This document shows, piece after piece, positions 55,367 through 62,839 of a DNA stretch of 64,000 nucleotides. Each line of letters begins with the position of its first letter. Positions within the stretch are counted from its first letter, which is position 1. The translations under genes and the position numbers were made by a program. Source of the DNA: Pseudomonas sp. ML96 (GTDB taxonomy: Bacteria; Pseudomonadota; Gammaproteobacteria; Pseudomonadales; Pseudomonadaceae); assembly GCF_000761545.1 (NCBI RefSeq), contig NZ_JPMY01000009.1, positions 62,001-126,000 on the forward strand. The letters are read 5' to 3'. The notes below the pieces were generated by a model, which saw only the letters and a program-made list of their open reading frames with translations, ran no database searches and was not told the origin of the DNA.

Positions 55367-56284
55367 GTGGCTTCCTACACCCTGCGTCAACTGAAGTACT
55401 TCGTCACCACCGTGGAATGCGGCAGCGTCGCCGAGGCGTCGCGCAAGCTGTACATCGCCCAGCCCTCCATCTCCACCGCCATCAAGGGCCTGGAGGAGAG
55501 CTTCGGCGTGCAGCTGTTCATCCGCCACCATGCCCAGGGCGTATCTCTCACCCCCGGCGGCGCGCGTTTCTACCGCAAGGCCCAGGAGCTGCTGCGCATG
55601 GCCAAGGAGTTCGAGCAGAACGCCCTGGCCGACAACGACGTGGTGGCCGGGCAGATCGACATCGGCTGCTTCGAGACGGTCGCCCCGCTCTACCTGCCCC
55701 GACTGATCGCCGGCTTCCGCGAGCGCTATCCGGGGGTGGAAATCCGCCTGCACGACGGCGAGCAGCAGGAGCTGGTACAGGGCCTGACCGGCGGCCGCTT
55801 CGACCTGGCGATCTTCTACGAGCACGACCTCGACGGCACCATCGAGACCGATCCGCTGATGCCACCCCAGCGCCCCTACGCCCTGCTACCGGAAGGCCAT
55901 CGCTTCGCCGGGCAGAAGGAAGTCTCGCTGCGCGACCTGGCGCTGGAGCCGATGATCCTGCTCGACGTGCTGCCGAGCCGCACCTACTTCGTCAGCATCT
56001 TCGAGGAGCTCGGCCTGAGCCCGAACATCGTCTTCAGCTCGCCCTCGATCGAGATGGTGCGCGGCATGGTCGGCCAGGGCTTCGGTTTCTCGGTGCTGGT
56101 CACCCGCCCGCAGTCGGACATCACCTACGACGGCAAGCGCGTGGTCTGCGTGGACATAGTCGAGGACGTCACCGGCTCCGGCCTGGTCGCCGCCTGGCTC
56201 AAGCGCGCGCACCTGACCAAACCGGCGCAACTGTTCGTCGATTTCTGCAAGGAGCAGCTAGGCCCTCCCGCCACTCAGGACTGA
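55367..56284 (+). CDS. LysR-type transcriptional regulator
   Basis: This 305-residue LysR regulator begins MASYTLRQLKYFVTTVECGSVAEASRKLYIAQPSISTAIKGLEESFGVQLFIRH, a complete winged HTH. The effector domain (~90-295) includes VAGQIDIGCFETVAPLYLPRLIAGFRERYPGVEIRLHDGEQQELV and GRFDLAIFYEHDL. The start is a GTG at 55367 with AGAGG 6 nt upstream. Its position, divergent to the amidase-ALDH-aminotransferase-transporter group, suggests it controls that group. Confidence 0.88.
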   Translation: MASYTLRQLKYFVTTVECGSVAEASRKLYIAQPSISTAIKGLEESFGVQLFIRHHAQGVSLTPGGARFYRKAQELLRMAKEFEQNALADNDVVAGQIDIGCFETVAPLYLPRLIAGFRERYPGVEIRLHDGEQQELVQGLTGGRFDLAIFYEHDLDGTIETDPLMPPQRPYALLPEGHRFAGQKEVSLRDLALEPMILLDVLPSRTYFVSIFEELGLSPNIVFSSPSIEMVRGMVGQGFGFSVLVTRPQSDITYDGKRVVCVDIVEDVTGSGLVAAWLKRAHLTKPAQLFVDFCKEQLGPPATQD

Positions 56285-56298
56285 GTAGCGGCGAGGCC

Positions 56299-56850
56299 TC
56301 AATCCGCCGCAGCGGGCGCGCAGAAGGCCTTGCTGTAGAAGCCGGAAGGATCGAAGCAGCACACCCGCTGCTTGCCGGAGGCGAGCATGTCGCAGGCGTC
56401 GTTGATGCGCTTGCTGCGGGTCTTGAGCTGCTTGGCCGAAGTGATCCAGTGAATCCAGTCCAACCGCGCCAAGGACGTAGTGCCGTTCCACACCGCCAGC
56501 GCCGCCGGGGCGGCCTGCAGGGCCTCGTGCAGGTCGGCCGGCAACTCGGGTTCCGGCTCCTGGGGCAACTGCATGATCTCCAGACTGACACTATCGCCGG
56601 CCTGCACCCCTGCTGCCTCGCAGAGCTGCCGGCTGAGGCGCAGCCAATGGCTAAGCTGGCCGTCCGGCTCAAGCATCACCTGAAAGCTCTGCTCGTTGAG
56701 CGATGCGGCCACCGTCACCCGGCCGCGGCGAGCCAGCTGCTCACTGATCTCTTTGGGCAACAGGACGAAGGCCCAGAAGGCGTCGCCGTCGGGCTTGGCC
56801 GGGCGTTGCAGGGTTGCACTGAAAGTGAGGGGCGTTGCGCTCGCGGTCAT
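56299..56850 (-). CDS. YdeI/OmpD-associated family protein (DUF1905-like plus OmdA)
   Basis: This 183-residue protein has an N-terminal DUF1905 beta-barrel (TFSATLQRPAKPDGDAFWAFVLLPKEISEQLARRGRVTVAASLNEQSFQVMLEPDG). A C-terminal OmdA/YdeI domain carries DLHEALQAAPAALAVWNGTTSLARLDWIHWITSAKQLKTRSKRI. The family is linked to bacteriocin or peptide resistance in Salmonella; a function here is not established. The ATG at 56850 is chosen over the in-frame codons in the upstream gap. It converges with the LysR gene. Confidence 0.82.
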   Translation of the reverse strand: MTASATPLTFSATLQRPAKPDGDAFWAFVLLPKEISEQLARRGRVTVAASLNEQSFQVMLEPDGQLSHWLRLSRQLCEAAGVQAGDSVSLEIMQLPQEPEPELPADLHEALQAAPAALAVWNGTTSLARLDWIHWITSAKQLKTRSKRINDACDMLASGKQRVCCFDPSGFYSKAFCAPAAAD

Positions 56851-56968
56851 GTCCTGTCCCTGGTGAAGATCGGTGCGCGCCGGGCGACTTATCGCCACCT
56901 GGCATCGCAGACCAGTCTGCCTCAGCAGCACACGGAAACAGAACCCCAGCGACGGCTGGCAATGCGAC

Positions 56969-58126
56969 TCAGGCGGTGTGGCGCAGCCACTGTGTCAGCC
57001 GGGCCAGCATGGCATCGCAGGCGTCGAGCTGGGCCAGGCTGACGAACTCGTCCGGCTTGTGGCCCTGATCCATGCTGCCGGGGCCACAGACCACGGTGGC
57101 GATGCCGGCCTCATCGAACAGGCCGCCCTCGGTGCCGTAGGCCACGGTGGAGAAGTCGTCGGAGCCGGCGATCAGCACCAGCAACTGCGCCGCCTCGCTA
57201 CCGGCCTCGGTGAACAGGCCGGGGTAGCTGGACAGCTCGCTGAAGCGGATGTCGCTGGCCGCACTGACCGCACGCATACGCGGCAGCAGCTCGCTCTCGG
57301 CGTAGTCGCGCAGCTCGGCGGCGACCTGCTGCGGATCGTCGGCCGGCAGCGCACGCATCTCGAAGTCGAAGCGGCATTCGGCCGGCACGATGTTGAGCGC
57401 GCGACCGCCCTGGATCACCCCGGTCTGCACCGTGGAGTACGGCGGATCGAAGCGCGCATCGTGGCGCTCGGGAGCCGCCAGGCGCGTGCCGATCTCGCCC
57501 AGCTTTCCGATCAGCCGCGCCGCGTATTCGATGGCGTTGACCCCCTGCGGTGCATAGGCCGAGTGGCAGGCCGCGCCGTGCACCTCGCAGCGCATCGCCA
57601 GCTTGCCCTTGTGGCCGAGCACCGGGCGCATCTCGGTGGGTTCGCCGATGATGCAGATGCCCGGCCGCTCCGGGCTGGCGCGCAGTTGCTCGACCAGGCT
57701 GCGCACACCGAGGCAGCCGACTTCCTCGTCGTAGGAGATGGCGATGTGCAGCGGCAGGCGCAGTGGCTGGGCGAGGAAGGCCGGCACGGCGGCCAGCACG
57801 CAGGCGATGTAGCCCTTCATGTCCGCCGTGCCACGACCGTAGAGGCGACCGTCGCGCTCGGTCAGCGCGAAGGCCGGCACGCTCCAGGCCTGGCCGTCCG
57901 CCGGCACCACGTCGCTGTGCCCGGACAGCATCACCCCGCCCGCCCCGCTCGGGCCGAGGCGCGCGTGCAGGTTGGCCTTGGTCCGCTCGGCGTTGAACAG
58001 CAACTGGCTGGCGACGCCGAGCCCGCCCAGGTAGTCGCGCACGTATTCGATCAGCGCCAGGTTGGACTCGCGGCTGGTGGTGTCGAAGGCGATCAGGTCG
58101 GCGAGGATGGCGCGGCTGGTGGACAT
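56969..58126 (-). CDS. ArgE/DapE-type M20 deacylase
   Basis: This 385-residue M20 metallopeptidase has the metal site motifs LSGHSDVVPADG (histidine and aspartate), GRGTADMKGYIACVLAA, and SYDEEVGCLGVRSLV (catalytic glutamate and ligand). ALNIVPAECRFDFEMR and the final HKPDEF with the last histidine ligand are also present. It is close to acetylornithine deacetylase ArgE (N-acyl amino acid to amino acid). As part of the DUF1028-Rid-monooxygenase operon it probably removes an acyl group from a different substrate; argE proper is expected elsewhere. The ATG at 58126 is preferred over 58132. Confidence 0.88.
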   Translation of the reverse strand: MSTSRAILADLIAFDTTSRESNLALIEYVRDYLGGLGVASQLLFNAERTKANLHARLGPSGAGGVMLSGHSDVVPADGQAWSVPAFALTERDGRLYGRGTADMKGYIACVLAAVPAFLAQPLRLPLHIAISYDEEVGCLGVRSLVEQLRASPERPGICIIGEPTEMRPVLGHKGKLAMRCEVHGAACHSAYAPQGVNAIEYAARLIGKLGEIGTRLAAPERHDARFDPPYSTVQTGVIQGGRALNIVPAECRFDFEMRALPADDPQQVAAELRDYAESELLPRMRAVSAASDIRFSELSSYPGLFTEAGSEAAQLLVLIAGSDDFSTVAYGTEGGLFDEAGIATVVCGPGSMDQGHKPDEFVSLAQLDACDAMLARLTQWLRHTA

Positions 58127-58149
58127 GGGCATTCCGGATCTCGGGAAAA

Positions 58150-58824
58150 CTACTCGTCGCCCGGCACGCCGTAACTCGGCGCGGCGGTGGGATCGAGGGC
58201 GCGGGTCAGGTAATCCTGCAACTGCGGCTGGTAGGCCCGCCACAGCTTTTCTAGCTCGCCGATCGGGTCCTGCTCGGCCCAGTCGACCCGCAGGTCGGCG
58301 ATCGGCCAGGTCAGCTCGCCGACCACCGAGAGCGCCGCCGAGTGTACCGGACCGGCCTCGCCGCCGGCCGCCATCGCCGCGTGCATGGCCGCCAGCAGGC
58401 GCTCGGCCAGGCAGCCGGCAGCCTGTTCGAAGGCCTCGACCATGGCGTCGATCACCGCCGGCGAACTCAGCAGGTTGCCGGCCGCCACGCACTGCTCGCC
58501 GGCCCGCGCGTTGTGCACGCCGAGCGCCTGGCTGCCGGTGAACAGCGCAGTACCGCCGTGGCTGTCGATCACCGTCACCTGGCGGTACTGGCCGTAGCCA
58601 TTGCTGCCCAGCGCCTTGTCCAGCGCGGCGGAGGGTTCCAAGCCGGCTTCCAGCAGGTCGAGCACCTGCGGGCCGAGGGCCGGCAGGGTGATGTTCTGCG
58701 TCGACACCGCGCCGACCCCAGCACGCAGCCAGGGGCAACGGGCACCGACGGCGATGCTCGACGAGCTGATGGCGATGCCCAGCTGGCCGGTCTCGGCGCA
58801 GCGGCCGACGATGGAAAAGGTCAT
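58150..58824 (-). CDS. DUF1028 (Ntn-hydrolase-like) protein
   Basis: This 224-residue DUF1028 protein has TFSIVGRCAETGQLGIAISSSSIAVGARCPWLRAGVGAVSTQNITLP at its N-terminus and GSQALGVHNARAGEQCVAAGNLLSSPAVIDAMVEAFE in the middle. The fold is thought to be Ntn-hydrolase-like, with a Thr or Ser near the start (MTFSIVG). The function is not established. It is a recurring neighbour of Rid proteins and monooxygenases. It lies 9 bp from the Rid gene and 23 bp from the ArgE-like gene. Confidence 0.88.
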   Translation of the reverse strand: MTFSIVGRCAETGQLGIAISSSSIAVGARCPWLRAGVGAVSTQNITLPALGPQVLDLLEAGLEPSAALDKALGSNGYGQYRQVTVIDSHGGTALFTGSQALGVHNARAGEQCVAAGNLLSSPAVIDAMVEAFEQAAGCLAERLLAAMHAAMAAGGEAGPVHSAALSVVGELTWPIADLRVDWAEQDPIGELEKLWRAYQPQLQDYLTRALDPTAAPSYGVPGDE

Positions 58825-58833
58825 GGGCGCTCC

Positions 58834-59253
58834 TTAAAGCTGATCGTCAGGGATGACCGCGATCACATCGATCTCCATCAGCCACTGCGGCTGGCCGAGG
58901 GCCGAGACCACCAGGCCAGTGGAGATCGGGAACACGCCCTTGAGCCACTTGCCGACCTCGCGGTAGACCGGCTCGCGGTAGCGCGGGTCGATGATGTAGG
59001 TGGTGGTCTTGACGATGTGCGAGAGGTCGCTGCCGGCCTCTTCGAGCAGTTGCTTGACGTTCTTCATCGCCTGCTCGGCCTGCGCTGCAGGGTCACCCAG
59101 GCCGACCAGGTTGCCGTCGAAATCGGTACCGACCTGGCCGCGCACGTACACCGTGTTGCCGGCGCGCACAGCCTGGCACAGGTCGTTGTCCAGGGACTGG
59201 TTGGGGTAGGTATCCTTGGTGTTGAACATGCGGATGCGGGTATGGGTGGGCAT
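58834..59253 (-). CDS. Rid (YjgF/UK114) family protein lacking the catalytic arginine
   Basis: This 139-residue Rid protein has TYPNQSLDNDLCQAVRAGNTVYVRGQVGTDFDGNLVG, AAQAEQAMKNVKQLLEEAGSDLSHIVKTTTYI, and IDVIAVIPDD. E. coli RidA uses Arg105 in FPARSCVEV for imine deamination. The aligned segment here is FPISTGLVV, with Ser111 in that position. It is thus outside the archetypal RidA group. The start shares one base with the flavin monooxygenase stop (TGATG). Confidence 0.9.
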   Translation of the reverse strand: MPTHTRIRMFNTKDTYPNQSLDNDLCQAVRAGNTVYVRGQVGTDFDGNLVGLGDPAAQAEQAMKNVKQLLEEAGSDLSHIVKTTTYIIDPRYREPVYREVGKWLKGVFPISTGLVVSALGQPQWLMEIDVIAVIPDDQL

Positions 59254-60608
59254 CAGCGAACTCCTGGCAGACTGACTTTGGCCAGCGGTGCGTCGGCCTC
59301 AGCCTGGCGCTGCGCGGCATCGCGGTATTCGAGGTACTTGCGCTGGGTGGCGATGTGGTCGGCGACGTGCTTGGCGTCGTGCCACACGCCCCAGATGAAG
59401 GTGGAGCCACGCCGCGACAGCCACGGCAGGCCGACGAAGTACACGCCCGGCTCGCTGGACACGCCGCGCTGGTGCTGCGGCTTGCCCTTGGCGTCGAAGG
59501 CATCCACCTGCAGCCAGCTGAAATCGACGGAGTAGCCGGTGGCCCAGATCACCGAACCGACGCCGGCGGCGGCCAGGTCCAGCTCAAGGATCGGTTCACG
59601 CACGCAGGCCGGTTCGGCGAACACGCGGCGCGCTTCCGGCTCTTCCGGCAGGTCCAGGCCGTTGCGGGCGATATAGGCATCGGCGGCGTCGAGCAGCGAC
59701 AGGTAGTTCTCGTCGCCACGCGCCAGGTTGTCCGCCAGGTCGTTCTGGAAGCGCACCACGGTGCCGGCGAAGGACTGGGTCAGGCCAACCAGGGTGATGC
59801 CCTCGCCCGCCAGGCGGCGGAAGTCGATGGTCTCACCTCCACGCGCACCGCTGACGGCGATGGTCACGTGCTCCTTGCCCGGCTGCGCGGCCTCCAGGTC
59901 CCACAGGCCGAGCACGCCCAGCCACCAGACGAAGTCGCGGCCACGGTAGCTGCGCGGCGGACGGTCGTGGGCGCCGACCGAGAGGTAGACGCGGCGGCCG
60001 GCGCGGTTCAGCTCATCGGCGATCTGCACGCCGGAGGAGCCGGCGCCAACCACCAGCACCGCGCCCTCGGGCAGCTGCTGCGGGTTGCGATAGGCCGCCG
60101 AGTGCAGCTGCTGGATAGCGCCGTCCTGCGGGGCAATGGCCGGGATCACCGGACGCTGGAACGGGCCGGTGGCAGAGACCACGCGGCGCGCCTGGATCAC
60201 GCCCTCGGAAGTTTCCACGGTGAAGCCGGCGCCGGCACTGTTGCGCTCCACGCGCTTGACCTCGACGCCGGTACGGATCGGCGCGTTGAACTGGCGGGCG
60301 TAGTCTTCGAAGTAGTCGGCGACCATGTCCTTGGGCGGGAAACCATCGGGATCGATGGGAAATTCCAGGCCGGGGAAGCGGTCGTGCCAGGCCGGGCCGT
60401 TGGCCACCAGCGAATCCCAGCGCCCGGTGCGCCAGGCCTCGGCGATACGGTTCTTCTCCAGCACCAGGTGCGGCACGCCGAGCTTGCTCAGGTGCTCGCT
60501 CATGGCCACGCCGGCCTGCCCGGCGCCGATCACCAGGGTATCAATCTCGGTTACTTCCAATGCCCGCTCCGCTTGCTTGGGGAAGGCGGTTCGATTCAGC
60601 TCGGTCAT
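59253..60608 (-). CDS. Flavin-dependent monooxygenase (FMO/N-hydroxylase-like)
   Basis: This 451-residue flavoprotein has FAD motif GAGQAG (28-33, LVIGAGQAGVAMSEHL), NADPH motif GAGSSG (188-193, VVGAGSSGVQIADEL), and the downstream ATGYSVDFSWLQV segment. WDSLVANGPAWHDRFPG lies near the FMO-type identifying region, though the FxGxxxHxxx(Y/F) motif is not exact. A reaction such as amine or thiol oxygenation is possible; the substrate is unknown. The GxGxxG pair and 451-residue length match the Pfam FMO-like/pyr_redox families. Confidence 0.87.
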   Translation of the reverse strand: MTELNRTAFPKQAERALEVTEIDTLVIGAGQAGVAMSEHLSKLGVPHLVLEKNRIAEAWRTGRWDSLVANGPAWHDRFPGLEFPIDPDGFPPKDMVADYFEDYARQFNAPIRTGVEVKRVERNSAGAGFTVETSEGVIQARRVVSATGPFQRPVIPAIAPQDGAIQQLHSAAYRNPQQLPEGAVLVVGAGSSGVQIADELNRAGRRVYLSVGAHDRPPRSYRGRDFVWWLGVLGLWDLEAAQPGKEHVTIAVSGARGGETIDFRRLAGEGITLVGLTQSFAGTVVRFQNDLADNLARGDENYLSLLDAADAYIARNGLDLPEEPEARRVFAEPACVREPILELDLAAAGVGSVIWATGYSVDFSWLQVDAFDAKGKPQHQRGVSSEPGVYFVGLPWLSRRGSTFIWGVWHDAKHVADHIATQRKYLEYRDAAQRQAEADAPLAKVSLPGVR

Positions 60609-60789
60609 GGCCTGCGTCCTCTGACTCCGATCAGTTGCAGCTTCTGTTGGCCGCATTCTGTTCAGCGCGAGGCATTCGCGAAATTATGTTTTTTGTACTC
60701 GCTGGCTAGGAAAAAGCTGCCTGCTCCGGCGCGCTGCGCCGCGCATTCATGAGATAACGGGCGCCACCGCGAACCACCGCCGGCCCGCC
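60609..60789. promoter_or_regulatory. Divergent promoter region between monooxygenase and LysR genes
   Basis: The 181-bp gap has a short palindrome TTCGCGAA (60675-60682) followed by AATTATG and a TTTTTTG run. These AT-rich features suit LysR-type activation of the monooxygenase operon. No specific operator can be assigned. Confidence 0.4.
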
Positions 60790-61671
60790 ATGGATATCAA
60801 GCAGCTCAGATTCCTCGTCGCCCTCGACGAAACCCGCCACTTCGGCCAGGCCGCCGAGCGCTGCCACGTGACCCAGCCGACCCTGTCCATGCGCCTGCGC
60901 AACCTGGAGGACGAGCTGGGCGTGGAGCTGGTGCAGCGCGGCCAGCGCTTCGAGGGCTTCACCGCCGCCGGCCAGCGCATCCTGGCCTGGGCGCGCAGCC
61001 TGCTGGCCGCCGAGGCGGGCCTGCTGGCCGAGGCGGCCGCCTGCCGCGGGCAGATGATCGGCACCCTGCGCCTGGGCGTGGTGCCGCTGTCTGGCTTCGA
61101 TCCGATGCGCCTGATCGCCAGCTTCAGCGCCGCCTACCCGCAGCTGCGCTTCCAGCTGTTCGCCCTGAGCAGCGAGGAGATCCTCGAACGCCTGGGCCGC
61201 AACCAGCTGGACCTCGGCCTGTCCTACCTGGAACGCCTGGACCGCCAGCACTTCACCGCCCTGGAGCTGGCCGAGACGCGCATGGGCCTGCTGCACGACC
61301 GCCGCCACTTCGACTTCGCCGGCGCCGCGCTGAGCTGGGAATCCCTGGCCGAGTTGCCGCTCGGCCTGCTGACCAGCGAGATGCATTTTCGCCAGTCGAT
61401 CGACCATGGCTTTCGCAGCAGCGGCCTGAGCCCGCAGCCCTGGCTGGAGACCGATGCCGTGCACCAGCTGCTGCAGGCCGTGGGCCAAGGCCTGTGCTGC
61501 AGCATCCTGCCGCTGCACCACGGCCTCGGCGAACTCGACGCCAATCTGTGCCTGACGCCCATCGCCAACGCCCAGACCCTGGCGCCGCTGGGCCTGATCA
61601 TGCGCCGCAGCGAGCCGCGCTCGGCCCTGGCCGAGGCCTGCTTCGCCATCGCCGAGGCTAGGGTCTGTTGA
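60790..61671 (+). CDS. LysR-type regulator, C-terminus altered by MITE insertion
   Basis: This 293-residue LysR protein starts MDIKQLRFLVALDETRHFGQAAERCHVTQPTLSMRLRNLEDELGVELVQRGQRF (HTH), with an effector domain from about 90. The gene lies between the monooxygenase operon and fdhD and could control either. The last codons lie in the terminal inverted repeat of the MITE at 61661: from the AGG codon on, residues R-V-C and the stop come from the element. The intact protein may therefore have had a few more residues. Confidence 0.87.
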   Translation: MDIKQLRFLVALDETRHFGQAAERCHVTQPTLSMRLRNLEDELGVELVQRGQRFEGFTAAGQRILAWARSLLAAEAGLLAEAAACRGQMIGTLRLGVVPLSGFDPMRLIASFSAAYPQLRFQLFALSSEEILERLGRNQLDLGLSYLERLDRQHFTALELAETRMGLLHDRRHFDFAGAALSWESLAELPLGLLTSEMHFRQSIDHGFRSSGLSPQPWLETDAVHQLLQAVGQGLCCSILPLHHGLGELDANLCLTPIANAQTLAPLGLIMRRSEPRSALAEACFAIAEARVC

Positions 61672-61923
61672 CGTTTCGGCGCGACCGCGACGGAGCCAGC
61701 TTTTGCGCGGAGCTAGGCGCGAGACACGAAGTTTGGCATTCCAAATGAGCCGTCGAGTAACAACGTTCCTCGCAAAAACTGGCCCGTCCCTGCGGGTTGC
61801 GCGGAAAATCTCGCCATGCGTCGTTGCGGGACTTGGCAAGGGATCACCATTCCCTGCGTCCCGCGCCTAGCCTGGCGAGATTTTTCGCAGCAACGCGGCT
61901 TGCGCCGAAACGTCAACAGACCT
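61661..61923. mobile_element. 263-bp MITE with 21-bp terminal inverted repeats
   Basis: The left end GGTCTGTTGACGTTTCGGCG(C) is the exact complement of the right end GCGCCGAAACGTCAACAGAC(C). TA occurs immediately outside both ends (61659-61660 and 61924-61925), suggesting a TA target duplication. Internal inverted repeats (about 61801-61816 with 61873-61888, and GCTAGGCGC with GCGCCTAGC) would let the whole unit fold. There is no transposase frame. It is non-autonomous and the TA target fits IS630/mariner-type mobilisation, an inference. Confidence 0.82.
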
Positions 61924-61925
61924 TA

Positions 61926-62032
61926 ATGCCCAGCCGATAGATGGGGTCGATCACACCATCGCCAGCAGCGATTAGACAGCCCGCCACCCGCGCCCTAGGC
62001 TGGACTCCTCTCTCTCGCGGAGGGCCCAGCCC
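61926..62032. promoter_or_regulatory. fdhD upstream region
   Basis: This stretch follows the MITE and contains GGAGGG at 62019-62024 as the fdhD ribosome binding site. There is no obvious -10/-35 pair; the MITE may have displaced or supplied the promoter. I saw no other structure. Confidence 0.4.
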
Positions 62033-62839
62033 ATGCCGGTCGCCAGCGCCATCTCCTACAGCTTCAGCGAACTCGGCCCCGCCCAGCTCACCGGTGCCAG
62101 CCCCCTGGCCGATGAGTGCGCCCTAGCCATCGGCTACAACGGCCTGAACCAGGCGGTGATGATGGTCTCGCCAAGCGATCTGGAAGACTTCGTGCTCGGC
62201 TTCAGCCTGAGCAACGGCCTGATCGATAGCCCAGCCGAGCTATACGACATCCGCCTGAGCGGCGCGGGCGAGGCGCGGCGGGCCGAGGTCGAGATCGCTA
62301 GCCGTGCCTTCTGGGCCCTCAAACAGCAACGCCGGCAACTGGCCGGCAACAGCGGCTGCGGCCTGTGCGGCGTCGAGGCGCTGGAGCAGGCGTTGCCCGA
62401 GCTGGCGGCGCTGCCTGGAGCTGCCTTGCCGCCGGCGGAACATCTGCACGAACTGCGCGCCCGCGTCGCCGCCGCCCAGTTGCAGGCGCAGGCCAGCGGC
62501 GCCATGCACGCCGCGTTGTTCGTCGATGACCGTGGCGAAGTACGCCTGTGCCGTGAAGACATCGGCCGCCACAACGCCTTGGACAAGCTGATCGGCGCCC
62601 TCGCCCGCCAGCATCTGCTGGCCAGCACGGGATTTGTCGTGCTCACCAGCCGCTGCAGCCTGGAGCTGCTGCACAAGGCGGTGCGCGCCGGCATTCCGAC
62701 CCTGGTCAGCCTGTCCGCACCCACTGCCCTGACCGTCGACTGGGCGCGTCGCCATCGCCTAAATCTGATTCACCTGCCCCACAGCAGTGCGCCACGGGTC
62801 TACAGCCCGGCGCCCACCACCGAAGAAGCATCCGTATGA
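62033..62839 (+). CDS. fdhD: Formate dehydrogenase accessory sulfurtransferase FdhD
   Basis: FdhD transfers sulfur from IscS to the molybdenum cofactor of formate dehydrogenase. The 268-residue protein has the CxxC sulfur-transfer motif GCGLCG (C109, C112), DFVLGFSLSNGLI, and the DDRGEVRLCREDIGRHNALDKLIG block. GGAGGG lies 8 nt before the ATG at 62033. It overlaps the next gene as ATGA, consistent with a partnership with the molybdoenzyme encoded next. Confidence 0.94.
   Translation: MPVASAISYSFSELGPAQLTGASPLADECALAIGYNGLNQAVMMVSPSDLEDFVLGFSLSNGLIDSPAELYDIRLSGAGEARRAEVEIASRAFWALKQQRRQLAGNSGCGLCGVEALEQALPELAALPGAALPPAEHLHELRARVAAAQLQAQASGAMHAALFVDDRGEVRLCREDIGRHNALDKLIGALARQHLLASTGFVVLTSRCSLELLHKAVRAGIPTLVSLSAPTALTVDWARRHRLNLIHLPHSSAPRVYSPAPTTEEASV

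Noticed and set aside
59253-60608. Siderophore N-hydroxylase (PvdA-like)
   Set aside because: No siderophore synthetase or transport genes are adjacent, and the operon partners (Rid, DUF1028, ArgE-like) point to catabolism.
61661-61923. Complete insertion sequence
   Set aside because: At 263 bp with no transposase frame it can only be a non-autonomous element.
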